A stretch of DNA of 9,388 bases from a bacterium (GTDB lineage: Bacteria; Chlamydiota; Chlamydiia; Chlamydiales; JAFEGQ01), in the NCBI GenBank assembly GCA_021809305.1, contig JAKBAF010000026.1, forward strand, positions 1 to 9,388. Direction: 5' to 3'. Positions within the stretch are counted from its first letter, which is position 1; the number at the start of each line of letters is the position of its first letter. Shown here piece by piece: positions 5,236 to 9,388 of this stretch. The position numbers and the translations under genes are program-made. A model generated the notes under the pieces. It saw only the letters and a program-made list of their open reading frames with translations. It was not told where the DNA came from and searched no databases.

Positions 5236-7941
5236 TTATTGCTTGAGAAAGCGCCTAAAGATCACTTTTTCAATTTCGACAATAAAGAAGATCGCAAGAG
5301 AGGCGCCTATGATCTGCAGCCAGTCAATTAAGTCGATCGGAGCTGTGTGAAAGAGCTTATTCATCAAAGGTAGATAGGTAAAAAGAATTTGGAGAAGGAT
5401 AACAGCCGCTATGCCCGCAAAGGCATAAGGGTTATCAAAACGGCCGCGCCTTTTATGGGCTCCCTCATAAATGGAGCGGGTATTAAGAAGATAGAAGACC
5501 TGAGTCATTGTCAGTGTATTGACAGCCGTGGTGCGTGCTAGATCGATATCGTGCCCCGTCCGCAGACGCAGCATAAAGAGAGCCAAAGAGGCCGCTACGA
5601 TAAGGATAGAGACAATTGCAACGCGCCAGACAAGAAAAAGAGAGAGTATTGAGCTCTTTTGGTCTCTTGGCGGCCGCGTCATCAGGCCCGCCTCCTTAGG
5701 CTCAAAGGCAAGGGAGATACCGAGGGTAACAGATGTGACAAGGTTGACCCATAGCACCTGGATAGGGGTGATGGGTAGTACGTCCTCAAAGAGGAGGGCA
5801 AAGAGGATCATAAGCGCCTGAGCGCCGTTTGTTGGCAGTCCCCAAAGTATCGACTTCTTGATATTGTCATAGACACAGCGCCCCTCTTCCACGGCATTAA
5901 TAATGGAGGCGAAGTTATCGTCTGTGATGACCATCTCGGAGGCACCTTTGGCCACCTCGGTCCCCTTGATGCCCATGGCGATGCCAACATCTGCCTGCTT
6001 TAGCGCCGGCGCATCATTAACTCCATCACCGGTCATTCCTACAACGTTGCCCTGCGCCTGCAAGACCTGGACAATGCGCAGCTTATGCTCCGGGGTAGCC
6101 CTGGCAAAGATATCTCGCCTTGAGATCGCCTCTGCTAGCTCCCCATCGGACATAAGCGCGATCTCCTCACCTGTTAAGGGGTGCTCAAAATTCTCAATTC
6201 CAAGCTCTCGCCCAATCGCGCTCGCAGTAATGGGCGAGTCCCCCGTGATCATCTTAACGGCAATGCCTGCTGTCTTGCACTTTTGGAGGGCGAGAATGGC
6301 CTCCTCTCGAGGTGGATCGATAAGACCCAAGAGTCCGAGAAGAGTGTAGCCTTCATTGGCATCGGCAAAACTCAAGGTGCTATGGCCTGTTACGCAAGGA
6401 GCAAAAGCAACAGCTAAGACCCTCTCCCCTCGAGAGCCCAAAGAGCGAAGAGCCTCCTCCCAAAAAGTAAGATGGAAGGGCCGATCTGCTCCTGCAATCC
6501 GCTCCGAGGTGCAGATAGCAAAAATCTCTTCCGGGGCCCCTTTGATATAGATAAAATGGTGGCCCGCGTGGTCGTGATGGAGTGTGGCCATAAACCGGTG
6601 GCTGGATTCAAAAGGGATCGAGTCAAGTCTTGGGGCTGACTCTCTCTCAGATTCAAGATCTAGATGCGCCTTCAGCGCGACCATAAGCAGTGCCGTCTCG
6701 GTTGGATCACCATGCGCCCGGAGCTCCCGTCCCTCTCCTTGCAAACCCGCTTCATTGCAAAGCAAAAGGGCGCGGCAGATCTCTTGAAGAGCGAGATCTC
6801 CTTCAGGGAGAATCTCCTTCCCGGAAGAGTGAAAACTGCCATACGCGATATCGGAGGCACCCCCAACCTCATATGAGCGGTCGCACGTGATGATGGAGCG
6901 CACCGTCATCTTGTTGTAGGTAAAGGTCCCTGTCTTGTCTGAGCAGATCACGTTAAGAGACCCTAATGTCTCGAGCGCAGGAAGACGTCGGATGATGGAG
7001 CCGCGTTTTGCCATTCGTTCGACGCCAATTGCTAAGGCGATGGTCATAATTGTTGGTAGCCCCTCGGGGACGGCTGCAACTGCAAAGCTGACAGCCGCAA
7101 TAAATGTTTCAAGCAGGGTGAAATGGCGAACGAAAAACCCAAAAAGAAAGATGAATAGCGTTAAAGATATAATAATAATTGTTAGAACGCGACCAAAGTG
7201 GGCAATCTGGCGCAAAAGCGGTGTAGTCAGCTCCGTAATCTCTTCAAGTAGGTGGCTGATGCGTCCAATCTCTGTCTCAGGGCCTGTTGCAATAACAACA
7301 CCTCGGCCACCGCCATGGGTAACAAGGGTCCCTGAAAAGGCAAGACAGACCCTCTCTTGTAGAGAAGCCGTATCGAGAACAGGCTCTGCCTGCTTGTCTA
7401 TCGGCTCCGACTCCCCTGTGAGAATGGACTCATCAATCCGAAGGCTCTTTTCTTGAATTAGACGAAGATCGGCCGGAACTTTATCTCCGGCTTGGAGAAT
7501 TACAAGGTCACCAACAACAAGATTGGTTGCTGGAATTGATTTTTGTTCATCTCCTCGCACAACCATTGCTTGAGGAGCTAAGAGTGATTGGATCGCATCA
7601 AGTGCCCTCTCCGCCTTGCCCTCCTGAAGAAAGCCGATGAGACCATTTATAAGAACCACCCCAAAGATAACTCCGCTATCAACGAAACGCCCCATTGCAA
7701 GGGTAGTAATGCCCGAAGCGATAAGAATATACATCAACATATTATGAAACTGGAGAACGAGGCGCTTGAGAGAACCTCGTCTCTTTGGCGGAGGGAGGGT
7801 ATTTTTCCCTCTGCTTGCGAGCCTGGAGGCAGCCTCATCGTCTGTCAGCCCTTCCGGCCCGCTGCCAACGAGCTCCATCACCTCATCAATGCCGAAAGCT
7901 TGCCATGGATGGGAAGAGGTCTGCTGAGATAGATCACTCAT
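5236..7941 (-). CDS. P2-type cation-transporting P-type ATPase
   Basis: A 901-residue inner-membrane pump that couples ATP hydrolysis to cation transport. The start is ATG 7941-7939 (MSDLSQQ), with AGG 6 nt upstream; the frame can be extended to a TTG at 8004, but that adds only an unsupported hydrophobic stretch. The order is: cation-ATPase N-terminal domain, M1-M2, actuator domain with TGES (175-178), M4 with PEGLP (E293), phosphorylation site D335 in CSDKTGTFTYNKM, nucleotide-binding domain with KGAPE, MITGD, hinge motif GDGVND (D639, D643), then six C-terminal membrane helices. All catalytic motifs are present. Ion ligands differ from SERCA: M5 reads LPTNGAQ (N705 kept, Gln at the position two before Leu where SERCA has Glu771), and M6 reads WVNLVTSV (N733 and T736 kept, S737 in place of Asp800). 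An automatic 'calcium ATPase' label is therefore doubtful; the substrate is unknown. It is divergent from brnQ. Confidence 0.93.
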   Translation of the reverse strand: MSDLSQQTSSHPWQAFGIDEVMELVGSGPEGLTDDEAASRLASRGKNTLPPPKRRGSLKRLVLQFHNMLMYILIASGITTLAMGRFVDSGVIFGVVLINGLIGFLQEGKAERALDAIQSLLAPQAMVVRGDEQKSIPATNLVVGDLVILQAGDKVPADLRLIQEKSLRIDESILTGESEPIDKQAEPVLDTASLQERVCLAFSGTLVTHGGGRGVVIATGPETEIGRISHLLEEITELTTPLLRQIAHFGRVLTIIIISLTLFIFLFGFFVRHFTLLETFIAAVSFAVAAVPEGLPTIMTIALAIGVERMAKRGSIIRRLPALETLGSLNVICSDKTGTFTYNKMTVRSIITCDRSYEVGGASDIAYGSFHSSGKEILPEGDLALQEICRALLLCNEAGLQGEGRELRAHGDPTETALLMVALKAHLDLESERESAPRLDSIPFESSHRFMATLHHDHAGHHFIYIKGAPEEIFAICTSERIAGADRPFHLTFWEEALRSLGSRGERVLAVAFAPCVTGHSTLSFADANEGYTLLGLLGLIDPPREEAILALQKCKTAGIAVKMITGDSPITASAIGRELGIENFEHPLTGEEIALMSDGELAEAISRRDIFARATPEHKLRIVQVLQAQGNVVGMTGDGVNDAPALKQADVGIAMGIKGTEVAKGASEMVITDDNFASIINAVEEGRCVYDNIKKSILWGLPTNGAQALMILFALLFEDVLPITPIQVLWVNLVTSVTLGISLAFEPKEAGLMTRPPRDQKSSILSLFLVWRVAIVSILIVAASLALFMLRLRTGHDIDLARTTAVNTLTMTQVFYLLNTRSIYEGAHKRRGRFDNPYAFAGIAAVILLQILFTYLPLMNKLFHTAPIDLIDWLQIIGASLAIFFIVEIEKVIFRRFLKQ

Positions 7942-7951
7942 GAGCTGCCTG

Positions 7952-7980
7952 TTGCAAAGTAGGAAAAAAACCAGGATACT
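7952..7980 (+). promoter_or_regulatory. Candidate promoter of brnQ
   Basis: TTGCAA (7952-7957), a 17-bp spacer and GATACT (7975-7980) match 4/6 and 4/6 of the sigma-70 consensus. The -35 hexamer is identical to that proposed for the protease promoter. ATG 8036 follows 55 bases later. Confidence 0.4.
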
Positions 7981-8021
7981 CGCCAAGCAGTGAGTTGCGA
8001 GCAAGCAGCTCTCTTTTCGGT

Positions 8022-8027
8022 GGGGAG
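8022..8027 (+). promoter_or_regulatory. Shine-Dalgarno site of brnQ
   Basis: GGGGAG lies 8 nt before ATG 8036, the start used here. Confidence 0.65.
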
Positions 8028-8035
8028 CAAGCCAA

Positions 8036-9193
8036 ATGAAAAAACATTATTCTAAAACCGTCATTGCAGGGCTTGCCCTCTTTTCCATGTTCTTTGGTGG
8101 CGGCAACGTCATCTTTCCTGTCCTCTTGGGGGAATTTGCTGGGAGTCGGCTCACTTCAGCCACGCTTGGTTTTCTTCTCGCAAGCTGCATTCTCCCTCTT
8201 ATCGGCCTCTTTGCCATCATCTTGTACCGCTGCGATACTAAGGCGTTTTTCTCTCGGATCGGAAGGGGGCCAGGAGTTGTGGTGTATGGGCTCCTTGTGC
8301 TACTTCTTGGACCTTTGGGCGCCACTCCCAGGCTTCTAATTGTCTCCTATGCGACCCTGAAGCCCTACCTTTTCGACCTCTCATTTCCACTCTTTGCCGC
8401 AGCCTGTTGCCTTATTATTGCACTCTTTGTTCTGAAGAAAAACAAGGTGTTAAATATTTTAGGAGCCGTCCTTACCCCTCTTCTTCTTTTATCTCTTGGG
8501 ATAATTATTGCTCTAGGTGTTACTGCTCCTCATGGGATTCTCACCACTTCTCACTCCTCGCGTGAGGTCTTCTTTGAAGGGTTAGATCTAGGTTATGCTC
8601 TGCTCGACCTCTTTGCCGGCCTCCTTTATGGGAGCCTTGTCCTTAACTACCTTGAGGACAAGAAGAAAGGAGGCGAGGGAGGGGATCGCGTACTGATTCG
8701 CAACACACTAAGGGCGAGCCTGCTTGCGATGGTCTTGCTCTCGGTTGTCTATATCGGCTTAATTCTTGTCGGCGCCTTTCATGCCGACGCCCTCGGCGGG
8801 GAGGTTCCGCGGGAAGAGGCAATCCGGGCCGTCTCACTCAAGCTCCTCGGGCCTGCTGGCGGGGTCATAGCCTGTTTTGCCGTAGCCCTTGCGTGCCTTA
8901 CAACTGTCATCTCCCAAGTGATCGTCTGCACAACCTTTGTGAGGGAGAATCTCTTTAAAGAGCGCGGAGGAGAGCTGGCCGCTCTCGGCGCCACACTTGC
9001 CTGCGCTCTTTGTATCTCCTGTCTTGGGTTCACGGGCATCGCTAAGATCTTAGAGCCGCTTCTGCGAATCTCCTATCCCGCCATCATCGTTCTTTGCGTT
9101 GCCAACATCAGCTACAAGCTCTACAACCTGCGACCCATTAAAGTTCCATTTGTTGCCACCCTTCTTGTCACAATCTTGGGCTACTCTCTCTAA
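8036..9193 (+). CDS. brnQ: Branched-chain amino acid carrier, BrnQ (LIVCS) family
   Basis: A 385-residue polytopic inner-membrane protein predicted to import Leu, Ile and Val by cation symport. The N-terminus (TVIAGLALFSMFFGGGNVIF, then PVLLGEFAG) is the family signature in the first membrane helix and loop. Hydrophobic segments then recur along the whole length, at about residues 38-65, 82-103, 119-130, 138-163, 189-205, 228-250, 270-298, 312-332, 340-358 and 368-385. It is shorter than the roughly 440-residue E. coli BrnQ and stops inside the last hydrophobic segment, so it may have fewer helices at the C-terminus; the reading frame itself is clean. The start is set by a good ribosome site. 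It is transcribed away from the P-type ATPase. A strong promoter begins one base after its stop codon, so the following gene is probably separately controlled. Confidence 0.93.
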   Translation: MKKHYSKTVIAGLALFSMFFGGGNVIFPVLLGEFAGSRLTSATLGFLLASCILPLIGLFAIILYRCDTKAFFSRIGRGPGVVVYGLLVLLLGPLGATPRLLIVSYATLKPYLFDLSFPLFAAACCLIIALFVLKKNKVLNILGAVLTPLLLLSLGIIIALGVTAPHGILTTSHSSREVFFEGLDLGYALLDLFAGLLYGSLVLNYLEDKKKGGEGGDRVLIRNTLRASLLAMVLLSVVYIGLILVGAFHADALGGEVPREEAIRAVSLKLLGPAGGVIACFAVALACLTTVISQVIVCTTFVRENLFKERGGELAALGATLACALCISCLGFTGIAKILEPLLRISYPAIIVLCVANISYKLYNLRPIKVPFVATLLVTILGYSL

Positions 9194-9194
9194 T

Positions 9195-9224
9195 TTGACC
9201 TGATATGGGCCAATGTGGTATAAT
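9195..9224 (+). promoter_or_regulatory. Strong extended -10 promoter of the downstream transcription unit
   Basis: TTGACC (9195-9200, 5/6), an 18-bp spacer and TATAAT (9219-9224, 6/6), preceded by TGG (9216-9218), which makes an extended -10. This is the best promoter in the window. Transcription would start near 9231, before the leader ORF. Confidence 0.75.
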
Positions 9225-9264
9225 GGCGCTTAAGTTCTAAACTATTCGGGCGAGCAGCGAGCTA

Positions 9265-9372
9265 ATGCAACAAGTAAACAGCTACAATATCCGTTCCGTC
9301 TCCTTCAGGAGTTCGGTGACAACCGTGACCACGGTTGTGACGGGCGTGGCTGTCTGCACCGTTTGCAGATAA
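9265..9372 (+). CDS. Val/Thr-rich leader peptide of a putative attenuator
   Basis: A 35-residue ORF (MQQVNSYNIRSVSFRSS, then VTTVTTVVTGVAVCTVCR) lies about 34 nt downstream of the expected start of the strong promoter. It has 9 Val and 6 Thr, and 13 of residues 18-33 are Val or Thr, encoded by mixed codons. This is the signature of leader peptides in ribosome-mediated attenuation, such as ThrL and the Ilv leaders. The stop codon sits inside an RNA hairpin (9348-9375), and another perfect hairpin (9319-9338) lies under the regulatory codons. The ribosome site (GAG in GCGAGCTAATG) is weak and close, which is the main doubt. If real, translation senses charged Val- and/or Thr-tRNA and controls a gene beyond the window. 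A chance ORF in structured leader RNA is the alternative. Confidence 0.55.
   Translation: MQQVNSYNIRSVSFRSSVTTVTTVVTGVAVCTVCR
9319..9338 (+). other. RNA hairpin 1 in the leader
   Basis: ACAACCGT (9319-9326) and ACGGTTGT (9331-9338) form a perfect 8-bp stem with loop GACC. It lies under the Thr/Val codons and could serve as a pause hairpin. Confidence 0.6.
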
Positions 9373-9375
9373 GCC
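9348..9375 (+). other. RNA hairpin 2 overlapping the leader stop
   Basis: The arms 9348-9358 and 9364-9375 form 11 base pairs (one G-U, one bulged A at 9372) around the loop CCGTT. The TAA at 9370-9372 lies in the 3' arm. No T-run follows before the window ends, so this is not itself a terminator. Confidence 0.55.
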
Positions 9376-9388
9376 GCCCCCTCGCCCG

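Larger units (their letters stand above)
7942..8035. promoter_or_regulatory. Divergent intergenic region between the P-type ATPase and brnQ
   Basis: These 94 bases must serve both divergent genes. GAGCAAGC occurs twice in direct orientation (7999-8006 and 8025-8032, 26 bp apart), and a related CCAAGCAG lies at 7983-7990. They could be operator-like sites, but the second overlaps the brnQ ribosome site. For the ATPase direction I see only a weak promoter candidate (TTGCTC, 17 bp, GAGTAT). Confidence 0.35.

Noticed and set aside
7942..8004. Longer P-type ATPase start at TTG 8004
   Set aside because: It adds a hydrophobic stretch atypical of the family, and ATG 7941 has a spaced AGG.
1..9388. 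CRISPR arrays, tRNA or rRNA genes
   Set aside because: No regularly spaced direct repeats, and no cloverleaf or rRNA-like sequence recognised on either strand.

Overview
The window is about 50% G+C and comes from a bacterium with standard stop usage: all five long reading frames end in TAA. Three features loosely fit a Chlamydiota-like (environmental chlamydia) or similar host-associated lineage: a long tail-specific protease with an N-terminal region of the chlamydial or Prc type, a BrnQ-type branched-chain amino acid carrier, and large lineage-specific proteins. No marker gene fixes the taxon, so this is a moderate-confidence inference.

Layout. (1) 1-2715, + strand: two reading frames in the same phase, separated by a single TAA. 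The first carries an Hsp90/MORC-like GHKL ATPase fold. The second carries an HExxH zinc-protease motif. The 78 bases after the TAA remain open and look coding, so the pair may be one roughly 900-residue ATPase-protease polypeptide split by a nonsense codon, or two cistrons with an unusual start. (2) 2698-2986: a MITE-like or very structured element with 36-bp terminal inverted repeats (34/36 identical). Its left end overlaps the last codons and the stop of the protease-like gene. (3) 3079-5118, - strand: an S41 tail-specific protease with signal peptide, PDZ domain and intact Ser/Lys dyad, with a good promoter and Shine-Dalgarno site. (4) 5236-7941, - strand: a P2-type cation ATPase, complete in its catalytic motifs but altered at Ca2+-ligand positions. 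(5) 8036-9193, + strand, divergent from the ATPase: a BrnQ-family carrier. (6) 9195 to the end: a near-consensus extended -10 promoter followed by a 35-codon leader peptide that is extremely rich in Val and Thr codons and overlaps RNA hairpins. This looks like the front half of an amino-acid attenuator whose controlled gene lies beyond the window.

How they relate. The ATPase and protease on the minus strand are in the same orientation, but the protease has its own promoter, so they need not be one operon. BrnQ (import of Leu/Ile/Val) and the Val/Thr-rich leader just downstream suggest a local amino-acid acquisition or biosynthesis theme. The most unusual items are the GHKL-ATPase/HExxH pair, the inverted-repeat element abutting it, and the putative attenuator.
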